Shown: in pieces, positions 35,465-45,248 of the stretch
How the letters are laid out: each line of letters begins with the position of its first letter
Numbering within the stretch: the stretch's first letter is position 1
NCBI GenBank assembly: GCA_016716125.1
Contig: JADJWZ010000008.1
Span: 216,987-280,986 of the forward strand
From: Ignavibacteria bacterium
GTDB taxonomy: Bacteria; Bacteroidota; Ignavibacteria; Tepidaquicellales; Tepidaquicellaceae
Reading direction: 5' to 3'
Length of the DNA stretch: 64,000 nt
Position numbers and translations under genes: made by a program
The notes under the pieces: model-generated
Databases searched by the model: none
The model's input: only the letters and a program-made list of their open reading frames with translations
What the model was told of the DNA's origin: nothing

Positions 35465-36700
35465 TTGAAAATTAATTTTTCTAAATTATTCCGGGAGAAT
35501 AAATATCCGGTTTATATAAATATCTTAGAAAGATTTTTTTTCTTTTTGATCTTTCTGGTTATAGCAAGAGAATATTCCGCCCAATCTTTCGGCGAGCTCA
35601 TCACTGTTTTTTCACTGGCAAATATCTTCGCAATAATTTTCGATCTAGGCATTCCGCTTTTTTTACAAAAAGAATTTTCATCAGGTGAAAAGAAATCTCC
35701 GGACATAGCAGTTAACGCAATAGCCGTTTCTGTATTTTTATTTCCGGTATATTTTTTATTACTTACAGTATATCAGCAATTAATTTTTCCGGATTTACCT
35801 TTCAGACTTTTTGCATACACTTCCATATTGGTTTATATTTTTTCAATATCAAATCTGATAAGCAAAGCGCTGTCGGGACTTAAGGATTTTCATTCGCAGT
35901 TTAAGGCACTGCTTTTTTCAAGATCTTTCGCGTTTACCTTCTTCATAATATTTGCAGTTATATTAAAAGCCGAACTTTCATTATTAATAATCATACTTAC
36001 AGCCGGCGCAGTAATTCAGCTTTCATATCTGATCAGGTCGCTGAGATTAAATCATATTAATCTAAGCTTAAATTATATTAACACAAAAACTTCAAAGAGT
36101 ATATTGAAATTATCTCTGCCTCTGGGATTAGCCGTGCTGTTTAATTTTCTGTATGACAAGATTGACATAATTTTAATTTCAAAAATTATAGATTTTGAAA
36201 ACACCGCATTTTACAGCATCGGTTACGGAATTTACAAAAGCTCTGCTCTGATATATTCATTTCTTTTTATAACAGGTCTTAACAGAATTTCATATCTCAG
36301 CAGAAATAAAAAAGCAGTAAGACTATTCTATAAAAAGTATTTGTCTCTTCTTCTGCCGGTATGCATAACATTAACGGTTGTTCTCTTTTTTTTTTCAGGA
36401 AGTATTATTGAATTCTTTTATACAGATAAATTTTATGATTCCATCATTATTCTGAAAATACTTTCTTTTGCAGTAACAGGGCTTGCTCTAAACAACCTGA
36501 CCGGAGTAATGCTGAACGGTCTCGGATTGTACAGACAGAATATGAACGTAACTTTCATTGGACTGATTTTAAACATTATATTAAATATAATTATTTTACC
36601 TGTTTATGGAATTGCAGGAGCGGCGGTTATTACAGTTCTCACTGAATATTTTATTTTTACAGGCGATTATATATATTTGAAGAAATTTAAAGCGATCTGA
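35465..36700 (+). CDS. Wzx-type polysaccharide flippase, second copy
   Basis: The 411-residue, highly hydrophobic protein has 12 or more probable spans and the Wzx pattern YINILERFFFFLIFLVIARE, then YSAQSFGELITVFSLANIFA. It ends in GIAGAAVITVLTEYFIFTGD, typical of MOP-family translocases. It is not closely similar to the flippase at 7036-8316. The start appears to be TTG 35465. It would flip undecaprenyl-linked oligosaccharide across the inner membrane. No clear Wzy partner lies in this block, so it may share the polymerase at 8965 or export a short, unpolymerised glycan. Confidence 0.9.
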   Translation: MKINFSKLFRENKYPVYINILERFFFFLIFLVIAREYSAQSFGELITVFSLANIFAIIFDLGIPLFLQKEFSSGEKKSPDIAVNAIAVSVFLFPVYFLLLTVYQQLIFPDLPFRLFAYTSILVYIFSISNLISKALSGLKDFHSQFKALLFSRSFAFTFFIIFAVILKAELSLLIIILTAGAVIQLSYLIRSLRLNHINLSLNYINTKTSKSILKLSLPLGLAVLFNFLYDKIDIILISKIIDFENTAFYSIGYGIYKSSALIYSFLFITGLNRISYLSRNKKAVRLFYKKYLSLLLPVCITLTVVLFFFSGSIIEFFYTDKFYDSIIILKILSFAVTGLALNNLTGVMLNGLGLYRQNMNVTFIGLILNIILNIIILPVYGIAGAAVITVLTEYFIFTGDYIYLKKFKAI

Positions 36701-36703
36701 TTA

Positions 36704-37372
36704 ATGGGCACATCAAACTGGCAGAATATTTCTTACAATATTGATCTTGTAAAAAAGCTTGACCCGCATTCTATTCTTGATATAGGTGTTGGGTTCGGCA
36801 GATGGGGAATTTTGTTCAGGGAGTTTCTTGAGATATGGGGTGATAGAAATTATTCAGGGAAATGGAACAGAATAATTGACGGCGTTGAAATTTTTCCGGA
36901 TTATCTGAAAAGTTATCACGAATATTTCTATGATAATATTTACAAAACTGATGCGCTCGAATTTCTGAAGAAAACTCAGAACAAATATGATCTGATCAAC
37001 TGCGGCGATGTCATTGAGCATTTTGAAAAAGAAAACGCGCTTAAGCTTATTACATATGCCATGGAGAAAGGTAGATATGTGCTTATAAATATTCCTGTAG
37101 GTTCAAACTGGGAACAATCAGCCATTAATGATAATCAATATGAAATTCACAGAAGTGTCTGGGAAATTTCTGATTTTACAAAATATGATAATCATCTGAT
37201 CACTGAATTTGAAGATATTGAACTGAGAAAATACTGCGTCGTACTGCTTTCAAAGGAAAGAATAGATCTGAAAAAAACTTACGGAAAATATTTCACTATA
37301 AAAAGCATTCTTAAAAATAAACTCGGACTCGGAGCGGTTGTGAAGTTAATAGAAAATAGAAATGACAGATAG
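36704..37372 (+). CDS. Class I SAM-dependent methyltransferase
   Basis: The 222-residue protein has the SAM-binding motif I SILDIGVGFGRWGILF at residues ~23-38, an acidic strand end (IDGVEIFPDYL) and INCGDVIEHFEKE, the motif IV region. Its likely job is methylation of a sugar or of the chain end in the glycan, but the acceptor cannot be read from sequence. ATG 36704 follows the flippase stop by 3 bp, and the 3' end overlaps the next gene by 11 bp. That places it firmly in the operon. Confidence 0.86.
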   Translation: MGTSNWQNISYNIDLVKKLDPHSILDIGVGFGRWGILFREFLEIWGDRNYSGKWNRIIDGVEIFPDYLKSYHEYFYDNIYKTDALEFLKKTQNKYDLINCGDVIEHFEKENALKLITYAMEKGRYVLINIPVGSNWEQSAINDNQYEIHRSVWEISDFTKYDNHLITEFEDIELRKYCVVLLSKERIDLKKTYGKYFTIKSILKNKLGLGAVVKLIENRNDR

Positions 37373-38865
37373 AATTAAAAACTTAAACTTGCTTACAGGC
37401 GGAGTTTTTTTTCTGTTGTTTTCCATACTGGCCATTGAAGTTTTTGACTGGGTGATAGACGACCTTTATATTTATTTCAGATATGTGAATAATTTCATTT
37501 ACGGCAACGGAATTGTATTCAACAAAGGTGAATACGTTGAAGGATTTTCAAGCTTCAGCTGGCTAATGATCTTATCTGTTTTCAAATCAGCCGGACTTCC
37601 TCTGGAATTTTCATCAAAAATTTCTGGCCTGATCTTTACTCTATTCAGTCTGATATGTATTTACAGAATTTGTTCTGAAACCGGTTTGTCTGATTTTTTT
37701 ATTCCCGCTGTCATACTTATGCTTTTCAACCTTCCTTTAATACTTTGGGCAGTATCAGGATTTGAAATTATGATGTTCATTTTCATTCTGCTGATGTGCT
37801 TTCAGATCATAGTCAGGATGAATGCAGACAGCAGTTTCAATTTACTGCTGAGCTTTTTCATTTTTTTGCTTTCAGTATCAAGACCGGAAGGAGTTGTTTT
37901 TTCTTTTGCAATGCTGATTTACATTTATGTATTTTCCGGAAACAGAATGCTTTCTTTCAAACATCTGGGTATGTATTCACTGCTCTTCGGAGCGTTTCTG
38001 ATTTTTCGAATATTTTATTTCGGCGATATACTTCCGAATACATATTATGCAAAGATAGGACATAACATTGTCGGATACTATGAATTCAGAACATATAAAA
38101 ACGGAATACTCTATATTTTATTTTTCCTAAAATCCAATCCTCAGTTTATAATTTTCTTTCTGTTGCTTCCTTTCACATTTGGCAAATTAAAATCTGATAA
38201 AAAATTTCTTTTTGTATTATCAATAATTTTAATTCAGTTTGCTTTCATAATATTTTCAGGAGGTGACTGGATGGTTCAGTACAGATTTGCCGTTGTCTCA
38301 ATCCCTTTTCTTTCACTCGGCACGGTCTTTTGTATAAGCTCGCTGACATTTTCAAAATTCAGCAAACCATTTCTCATTAAATTATTTACTATATTATTAT
38401 TTTCAATTTCAGCAGCAGGTTTATATTTCGCGGACAGAACTGTGATAGAAAAGGAAACTGTATTGTGGAATAACCTTAAGAAAGAATCTGCTGATATATA
38501 CAAAAATATTCCGCCGGGAAGCATTGTTGCAAACGGTTCTTCAGGAATAATTCCTTACTATCTTGTAGATGTAAAATTTATTGACCTTGTCGGACTGACA
38601 AATAAACATATCGCAAAGGAAGGATTCAGGCACGGGACGTGGTTTGAGAGATCCTTGCCGGATTATGTATATTCGCTGAATCCGGAGTGGATCATAATGT
38701 GGAAAAAGAAAAATGCTAGTGGAGTTTATACATTCAGAGACGCGAGCCCGTGCTATTTTTGATATGGCTGAGAATAAGAATTTTTCGGATTATGAATTTT
38801 TCAAAGAATACGATCTTTATGACGACGTAAAGATCGAATTATATAAAAAAATTAAAACGAATTGA
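37362..38865 (+). CDS. GT-C-type membrane glycosyltransferase, one frameshift near 3' end
   Basis: The protein has roughly ten membrane spans. Near the N terminus it shows IDDLYIYFRYVNNFIYGNG followed by GEYVEGFSSFSW. This corresponds to the DDAFISFRYARNL...GERVEGYTNFLW pattern of bacterial GT-C enzymes, where the acidic pair sits in the first periplasmic loop. Such enzymes use polyprenyl-phosphate sugars on the periplasmic side. The main frame stops at 38762, but one T too many in the run at 38756-38760 hides a further 34 residues ending in ELYKKIKTN and a TGA at 38863-38865. The repaired length is ~500 residues. That true stop overlaps the next TTG start (38862), the kind of coupling seen across this operon. 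Donor and acceptor are unknown. Confidence 0.83.
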
Positions 38866-39959
38866 AACTGGCATTTATAGGCAGATACAATGATACGGAA
38901 TTATTAACAGGTCCTGAAAAGGTTGCCAAAAGAATATTTACAGAACATACACGGGATTATAATTCCGTATTTATTGAATATTTCTTTGACGGAAGAAAGC
39001 ACGGTATTTTTAAAAAACTTTTCAGCAGTGAGAAGGTGACAACGGTCTGCAGTTCTGACGTGATGAGATTCGGGATAATAAGTATGATTTTTTTTCTGCT
39101 TAAATACAAACCGGATATAATCCATATAATAACCTATGAAAGATTTTCTATTGCAGTATTTTTGTATAAAATATTTTCAAATGTAAAAGTTGTTTACACT
39201 GTTCACGGGATAGTTGCGTATGAAAACGAAAATTTTAAAATTACCGGTAAAACTTACAGGATAAAAGACAGGCTGATTGAAAAACGGATTTTTAAGTATT
39301 CCGACAGACTTTTATTTCTATCAGATCAAAGCTTAAAAATTGCGGCAGAGTATTTCCAAATTACTGAAGATAAAGTAAGGATAATTCCAAACGGCATTGA
39401 TGAAGAATTTCTCACTGCAGGTAAAAACAATAAACATTCAGATACAGTGATCAATATTTTTTTCTCCGGAAATCCTGACAGAAAAGAAAAAGGATTTGAA
39501 TTTGTAAAGGATGTATTCAGCGAATTAAGATTTCCTTTCAGACTTTATTTAACAGACAGTAAAACGGAATTTCACGAAGAATATATTATTTCAAAAAAAT
39601 TTACCGGTACTGATCAGTTTTCTAAATTAATATCACAAATGGATATTGTTATATCCGCTTCCATATATGAACCATTTTCTATGACTGCAGCAGAAGCAAT
39701 GGCAGCCGGCGCTGTGCCTGTCGTGTCCGAAGATACCGGAATGTCCCGTTATATCATTGAAGGAGTGAACGGATTTGTATATAAAACATCTGAACCTGCT
39801 GTATTAAGAAATATTCTTGATGAACTTCAATCCGACAGACAGAAACTATCCGAAATATCAGTTAACGCAGGAAAAATTTTTGAAGTGCTGAACTGGAAAA
39901 ATGTTTATATAATGTATAAAAATATTTACTGCGAACTTACAGCCGGAAAAAATGCATAA
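38862..39959 (+). CDS. GT4-family glycosyltransferase
   Basis: The protein has 365 residues. The N-terminal domain starts LAFIGRYNDTELLTGPEKVA and includes VVYTVHGIVAYEN. The donor-binding region is SASIYEPFSMTAAEAMAAGA followed by VPVVSEDTGMS, with the EX7E pattern. TTG 38862 overlaps the preceding stop by 3 bp, and the 3' end overlaps the next ATG by 8 bp. This is a cytoplasmic retaining transferase. Position between two GT-C proteins suggests alternating cytoplasmic and periplasmic steps, but that is only inference. Confidence 0.89.
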   Translation: MKLAFIGRYNDTELLTGPEKVAKRIFTEHTRDYNSVFIEYFFDGRKHGIFKKLFSSEKVTTVCSSDVMRFGIISMIFFLLKYKPDIIHIITYERFSIAVFLYKIFSNVKVVYTVHGIVAYENENFKITGKTYRIKDRLIEKRIFKYSDRLLFLSDQSLKIAAEYFQITEDKVRIIPNGIDEEFLTAGKNNKHSDTVINIFFSGNPDRKEKGFEFVKDVFSELRFPFRLYLTDSKTEFHEEYIISKKFTGTDQFSKLISQMDIVISASIYEPFSMTAAEAMAAGAVPVVSEDTGMSRYIIEGVNGFVYKTSEPAVLRNILDELQSDRQKLSEISVNAGKIFEVLNWKNVYIMYKNIYCELTAGKNA

Positions 39960-41577
39960 ACCAAAAATTCCCGGTACATATATTCCGTTAATAATATCGA
40001 TTGCTTTTCTCACAGCAATACTTTCACTTGTATATATTCTGAGCATTCGAAATACAAACGGAGAATTTATTTATTCACTTGATGACGCATACATACATCT
40101 TGCTTATGCAAAAAATGTTTATCTTCATAATGTCTGGGGAATTACTGAACACGGATTTACTTCTTCCTCTTCTTCGCCCGCATGGACTTTTCTGATTTCA
40201 TGTGTTTTTTTTCTGACAGGAATCAATGAGTATATTCCATTTATTTTTAACATTATAATCTCTGCTGTTCTGTTGTTAGTCCTGTTCAGAATACTGACTG
40301 ATCATAAGCTGCCGTCATTTTTTACAGGGATCATTTTGATATTTACCATTGTGTTCACTCCCCTTTCCATACATATATTTTCAGGAATGGAACATCTGCT
40401 TCATGCTGTACTGACGCTGATGTTTATTAATACAGCTGCTGGTGAATATTCCGGAAGGGACAGATCGTTTACATTTATTACACCTGCAAAGTTAAAGCTT
40501 ACACTATTAAGTTTTTTAATGATGACAGTCAGATATGAAAGTATATTTCCGATTTTTATCGCGGCAATTCTTTTTATTCTGAAAAAGGAAATAAGACTTG
40601 TATTATCTTTAACAGTATCCGCTATTTTAGGCAGCTCTGTTTTCGGGCTGATTTCAGTTTATAACGGAAGATCTTTTTTTCCGGATTCGGTAATGCTGAA
40701 GAATAATCTCTATATGTCAGTCAGTGATCTTATGCTCGAAAACCCTTTAGATAAGATCCTTGTTTTTTTAGACATGAATAAAAAATTTATCTTCCTTTTC
40801 ATTGTAACATGTATATTACTTTTTATAATACTTAAAAAGGAAAAAGATTTCCGTAATTATATTTCTTCATCTCTGATCATACTTCTCTGCACATCACTGT
40901 TACAAAAACTTTTTGTAACTTCTACTTTTTTCAGATATGACAGCTATCTGTTTATTTCATTTATCTGTTTTGATGCGATTGCCGTTAATTACATTCTTAA
41001 GAGCGATCATAAGTTATACAGAATGATAGTCAAGCCGCTTAGCAGTAAGCTCGCTGTATTAACGCTGATACTGACAGTAATATATTTTTCTTATAAGAAG
41101 TTTTATATAGGTAATACCGTAACCGCTATCAAAAACATTTATGAACAGCAGATACAGATGGCTGGATTTATTAATGAATATTATTCCGGCAGATCAATCG
41201 CTCTGAATGATATCGGCGCTGTAAATTTTTACGCAAATATTTACTGCACGGATCTGATAGGGCTTGGCAGTACTGAAATAGCTGACGCAAAACTCGGAGA
41301 TTATTTCAATAAACAGTTTCTTTCTGAACTCAGTAAAAAAAACAACGTCAGAATTGCAATTATTTATGACGAATGGTTTGACTTAAAAAATATTTTACCG
41401 GATGAATGGAGATCTGCAGGCAAATGGAAGATACAGGATAATTTTATTTGCGGCAGCGATGAAATAACTTTCTATGCGACATCTCCGGATGCTTACGCTG
41501 AACTGATTAATGATCTCAGAAACTATTCCGACAGACTTCCGGCTGATGTAATACAATCAGGTGATTATAAAAAATAA
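39952..41577 (+). CDS. GT-C-type membrane glycosyltransferase
   Basis: The 541-residue protein has about 10-12 spans. The first periplasmic loop reads SLDDAYIHLAYAKNVYLHNV and then GFTSSSSSPAWTFL, matching a DDAYIH...SSSPLW GT-C subgroup. The C-terminal ~130 residues are soluble (YYSGRSIALNDIGAVNFYA, CTDLIGLGSTEIADAKL). This arrangement of membrane half plus periplasmic tail is typical of GT-C transferases. It would transfer a sugar from a polyprenyl-phosphate donor in the periplasm. Its closest relative in the window is the protein at 37362-38865, though overall similarity is low. Specificity is unknown. Confidence 0.83.
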   Translation: MHKPKIPGTYIPLIISIAFLTAILSLVYILSIRNTNGEFIYSLDDAYIHLAYAKNVYLHNVWGITEHGFTSSSSSPAWTFLISCVFFLTGINEYIPFIFNIIISAVLLLVLFRILTDHKLPSFFTGIILIFTIVFTPLSIHIFSGMEHLLHAVLTLMFINTAAGEYSGRDRSFTFITPAKLKLTLLSFLMMTVRYESIFPIFIAAILFILKKEIRLVLSLTVSAILGSSVFGLISVYNGRSFFPDSVMLKNNLYMSVSDLMLENPLDKILVFLDMNKKFIFLFIVTCILLFIILKKEKDFRNYISSSLIILLCTSLLQKLFVTSTFFRYDSYLFISFICFDAIAVNYILKSDHKLYRMIVKPLSSKLAVLTLILTVIYFSYKKFYIGNTVTAIKNIYEQQIQMAGFINEYYSGRSIALNDIGAVNFYANIYCTDLIGLGSTEIADAKLGDYFNKQFLSELSKKNNVRIAIIYDEWFDLKNILPDEWRSAGKWKIQDNFICGSDEITFYATSPDAYAELINDLRNYSDRLPADVIQSGDYKK

Positions 41578-41589
41578 TTTTCAGAAGTT

Positions 41590-42678
41590 TTGAATATTTT
41601 ATTTCTTACCGGAGGATTGAATTACGCAGACGGTGTAACAAGTCATTTGTATAATCTGATTTGCGGACTTTCTGAAAACAATGAACTCGAACTTCACCTG
41701 CTATACTCGGGGGGTGAAGCTGCAGAAAAATTCAATTTGCCTTCTGTCAGACTTACGCTTAATAAAAATCTAAGACATAAGTCCAGAAGTATTGTGAATT
41801 TTTCAAAAGCATATTTTGACATAAAAAAGTATTGTTTAAAAAACGACATTGACATAGTTCACTCTCATAATCATTATGCGGCAAACATAGCAGGCAGGGC
41901 GGCAGCAAAATTAAAAGCTGGTACAGTACAGACAATTCACGGACTGATACCTGAAGGCGGCAGACTAAGACATTTTTTTGCAGATAAATATATTTCCTTA
42001 AACAATAAAATAACTGACCATTTAATTTTAAGCAATATTTCTAAACGTGAAGATATATTTAATATCCGGCAGGGAATTCCGGAAAAAAATCTTTTCAGAA
42101 AAAAATTATTTCAGGGATCCGGAAGTGAAAATATTCCGGTGATCCTTTACGCTTCAAGATTAATAAAGGAAAAGGGCTGTGATGTATTTATAAAGGCAGC
42201 TGCAGAAGTCAGGAAGAATACAGGTAAAGAATTAAAATTTATAATTGCCGGATCAGGAGAATATGAAAGCGAATTGAAATCCCTTTCTGAAAATCTGAAT
42301 GCAGGAATTGAGTTTAAAGGAAGTGTAAAAGATATATTTAAGGTTATGCGAAATGCTGATATTTTTGTGAGTACTACCGGAATGTCATCAGAAGGATTTC
42401 CGATGACTGTTGCGGAAGCGGCATTCAGCGGCTGCCTGATTATTTCTTCACGGCAAAGCTGGCTTACGGAAGTATTTGAAGAAGAAAGAGACGGACTTTG
42501 CTACAGCGTCGGAGATCATATTGAACTTGCGGAAAGAATTTTTCAGTCATTAGAAAATAAAGAAGAATCTCAAAGAATGGCTGAATTATATCAGGACAAA
42601 GCAACACAGATATTCAGCATTGGTGTGATGACAGAAATTCATAAAAAACTATACAAGGAATGTCTGACCGGAAAATAA
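41590..42678 (+). CDS. GT4-family glycosyltransferase
   Basis: The 362-residue GT-B enzyme begins ILFLTGGLNYADGVTSHLYN, has the IVHSHNHYAANIAGRAAAKL region with VQTIHGLIPEGG, and carries the donor motif TGMSSEGFPMTVAEAAFSGC with the EX7E pair. It starts at TTG 41590, and its 3' end overlaps the following GT2 gene by 19 bp, implying coupled translation. It probably adds one residue to the lipid-linked oligosaccharide in the cytoplasm. Confidence 0.9.
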   Translation: MNILFLTGGLNYADGVTSHLYNLICGLSENNELELHLLYSGGEAAEKFNLPSVRLTLNKNLRHKSRSIVNFSKAYFDIKKYCLKNDIDIVHSHNHYAANIAGRAAAKLKAGTVQTIHGLIPEGGRLRHFFADKYISLNNKITDHLILSNISKREDIFNIRQGIPEKNLFRKKLFQGSGSENIPVILYASRLIKEKGCDVFIKAAAEVRKNTGKELKFIIAGSGEYESELKSLSENLNAGIEFKGSVKDIFKVMRNADIFVSTTGMSSEGFPMTVAEAAFSGCLIISSRQSWLTEVFEEERDGLCYSVGDHIELAERIFQSLENKEESQRMAELYQDKATQIFSIGVMTEIHKKLYKECLTGK

Positions 42679-43619
42679 ATATCACAGTTCTGATGACTGT
42701 CTTTAACGACGAAAAATATGTAGGTCAGTCCGTAAAAAGTATTCTTAATCAGACATACAGTGATTTTGAATTTTTAATAATCGATGACGGATCGGAAGAT
42801 GATTCAGGGAAAATTATAAATTCCATAAAAGACCAAAGGATAATTTATAAAAAGATAAAACACTCAGGGCTGGCAGCAGCATTAAATTTCGGAATGAAGA
42901 ATGCAAAGGGAGACTGGATAGCGAGAGCTGACGCTGATGATCTGAGCGTGAACAGGAGACTTCAGATTCAGAACGATTATCTGATAAAACATCCGCAGAC
43001 AGATGTCCTCGGAAGTCATTCAGTTTATTTCGCTGATCCCGGGAAAATTTTATTTCAGCTCAATCCGCCTTCAGGGGATAAAAAAATAAAAGAATTCATG
43101 GATCTGCATAATCCGATAAATCATTCGTCCGTGATATTCAGAAAGGAAAAAATTTTGAAAGTAGGCGGTTATGATGAAAAATTCGGAGTGTATGAGGATT
43201 TCGAACTCTGGCTCAGAATGAAAAATAAATTAAGTTTTAATATTATTCCTGAATCATTAGTTTATACAAGACTCAGAATGGATTCAATGACTTCAAAAGG
43301 AAGCAGGAGCAAAATATATGACACTCTTGTGAATAATATCCGTGGAAGAAGCTCAGCATTCGGGAAAAATCCAGGTGATAAAACCTTAGCAGAAAAACTT
43401 TTCTGGATCGAATATTTTTACGGAGACAAAAACAGAGCCAGAAACTATTACAGCAACGCGAAAGATTTCAGACAGATACTTGCATTTTACAACACTTATC
43501 TACCTGAAAAATATTTTAATAAGATAACTGGTATGAGATTAAGGCAGAGAATTGAGTCATTTAAAATGAACAGAAAAGATTTTAAGAAAGAACTGAATAT
43601 TCTGCAGAACTTAAAATAA
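42660..43619 (+). CDS. GT2-family glycosyltransferase
   Basis: The protein has 319 residues and an inverting GT-A fold. The N terminus is ITVLMTVFNDEKYVGQSVKS plus ILNQTYSDFEFLIIDDGSED. The metal-binding DXD is in WIARADADDLS, followed by NPINHSSVIFRKE and the ED pair in YEDFELWLRMK. The start ATG lies inside the preceding gene (19-bp overlap). It is a cytoplasmic enzyme adding a sugar to the glycan; the donor is unknown. The C-terminal ~70 residues are basic and may associate with the membrane surface. Confidence 0.92.
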   Translation: MSDRKINITVLMTVFNDEKYVGQSVKSILNQTYSDFEFLIIDDGSEDDSGKIINSIKDQRIIYKKIKHSGLAAALNFGMKNAKGDWIARADADDLSVNRRLQIQNDYLIKHPQTDVLGSHSVYFADPGKILFQLNPPSGDKKIKEFMDLHNPINHSSVIFRKEKILKVGGYDEKFGVYEDFELWLRMKNKLSFNIIPESLVYTRLRMDSMTSKGSRSKIYDTLVNNIRGRSSAFGKNPGDKTLAEKLFWIEYFYGDKNRARNYYSNAKDFRQILAFYNTYLPEKYFNKITGMRLRQRIESFKMNRKDFKKELNILQNLK

Positions 43620-43625
43620 AGAAAT

Positions 43626-45248
43626 TTGTATCTAAAGACAGACACAGGTAAATTTTTTATATCGGCTTTTGTGATTTTTGTTTTTTTCACAATTTATCTT
43701 GCCATATCGGATTATTTCAGCATTGGATTACTGTCTGATGATTATCTGAACTTTATTTCAGCTCAGAACTCAACGCTGTTTCAGAAGTTCACAAGTTCAA
43801 TTCAGAATTACAGCAACTTTCATCTGAGACCATTCTGGTTTATCTCTATTGCTAACAGTATTAACATAAATGAAATGCTCGGTTTTTCTAAAAATGATTT
43901 TCTTTTTTTCCGGATAGAAAATCTATTTTACTATTACCTGCTTATGCTGCTCATTTCGTTTTTGTTTTTCAGAATTTCAAAAAATTTAGTTTACTCAGTT
44001 ATACTTCTGCTTTTCTGCCTGATGTATCCGAATAATCTTAATGACATTTGCTGGACAGTAGGAAAAGTAGATATGCTCTGCGCAATATTCATGTTCGCGG
44101 CATTGTTTTTTGCTTTTTCATATTGTGAGAAAAACAGTCAGTATAAAATCATTCTTTGCCTAATGTTCTTTTTCTTTGCGCTGATGACAAAGGAAAGTTC
44201 GGTGATACTTCCTTTCATAACTCTGATCATAATATATATTGCATTCGGCAGAGAAAAGCTTCATGAAATAAAATATCTGGTTTTTTTAGAATTCTTTTTA
44301 CTGATACTTTATTTTTCATACAGAGTAATAATACTCGGCACACAGCCGACAGAAGTAGTAACTGCATATCAGAATCCGGGAATCTTATATTCTGTGGGAG
44401 TAGTGTTCAAAGCTTCGCTCTCTTTGCTTGTTCCATTCGATTACCTGTCAGTTCAAGGTAATTTCGATACTCTCAACAGAAATTTTCTGATGTATCTACT
44501 TGTATCCTTTTCATTTCTCGTAACCCTACTTTTCATTTTAACAGTAACTAAAAGTATCGGAAAATTCTTTTTAATTTGTCTGATTTTTCTGAGTTCAATT
44601 TTTCCGAATCTTATTGCAGGCTATTTCAGACCTCAGCTTATTTTGATTCCGTTTGTGCTGACTGTATTTACAACTGCTCTCGTTTTATACAGACTAAAAT
44701 ATTATTATAAGTTTTTCCTTATCACAATACTTGCGCTGCTTATAAATTGGAGCGTACTTGGATATAAGCTTGTAAGGAACTGGAACTATTCCTACACTGT
44801 GGCTCAAAAAGTTTATGATGAATTCAAAGTTCTGGATCTTGACGAAACAAAGAAAAACGTTATAATCGGACTTCCTTCGAGACTGAGACAGTCATATATA
44901 ATGGATTATGCCATAGGTCCGTATAATTATTACAGGCATAATGATTTTGTTCTGAAGGATAAATTTTTTGATCTGGTATATACAGGAGCGCTTGATTCCG
45001 GTTCACTCAATTCGGAATTATTTGTAAATAAGGTAAATGAAAATGAGTATGAGATTATTGCAACCGGAGAATCTCAGTATTTTTTGAGACTTGACGCATA
45101 CAATAACAAGTATAAAGACCGGGATTTAATTTTAAAACTTTCGTCTGAAAATATATTTAATAAGCCGACAAATATGTTTATAAAATTACTGACCGATAAA
45201 GCAAATATTATATTATACAGCGAAGGTAAATTCAAAAAACTTAATTAA
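43626..45248 (+). CDS. Multi-spanning membrane protein, probable GT-C glycosyltransferase
   Basis: This 540-residue protein has roughly 10-12 membrane spans in the first ~410 residues and a soluble C-terminal tail. After the first span it reads LLSDDYLNFISAQNSTLF and, further on, NFHLRPFWFISIA. This is the SDDY...RP-x-x-x-x-S arrangement seen in GT-C-like proteins annotated as O-linked or dolichyl-mannose-type transferases. WTVGKVDMLCAIF and LMTKESSVILPF are additional family-like segments. The start appears to be TTG 43626, 6 bp after the GT2 stop, and the next gene follows directly on its TAA. Function beyond membrane glycosyl transfer cannot be inferred. Confidence 0.75.
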   Translation: MYLKTDTGKFFISAFVIFVFFTIYLAISDYFSIGLLSDDYLNFISAQNSTLFQKFTSSIQNYSNFHLRPFWFISIANSININEMLGFSKNDFLFFRIENLFYYYLLMLLISFLFFRISKNLVYSVILLLFCLMYPNNLNDICWTVGKVDMLCAIFMFAALFFAFSYCEKNSQYKIILCLMFFFFALMTKESSVILPFITLIIIYIAFGREKLHEIKYLVFLEFFLLILYFSYRVIILGTQPTEVVTAYQNPGILYSVGVVFKASLSLLVPFDYLSVQGNFDTLNRNFLMYLLVSFSFLVTLLFILTVTKSIGKFFLICLIFLSSIFPNLIAGYFRPQLILIPFVLTVFTTALVLYRLKYYYKFFLITILALLINWSVLGYKLVRNWNYSYTVAQKVYDEFKVLDLDETKKNVIIGLPSRLRQSYIMDYAIGPYNYYRHNDFVLKDKFFDLVYTGALDSGSLNSELFVNKVNENEYEIIATGESQYFLRLDAYNNKYKDRDLILKLSSENIFNKPTNMFIKLLTDKANIILYSEGKFKKLN

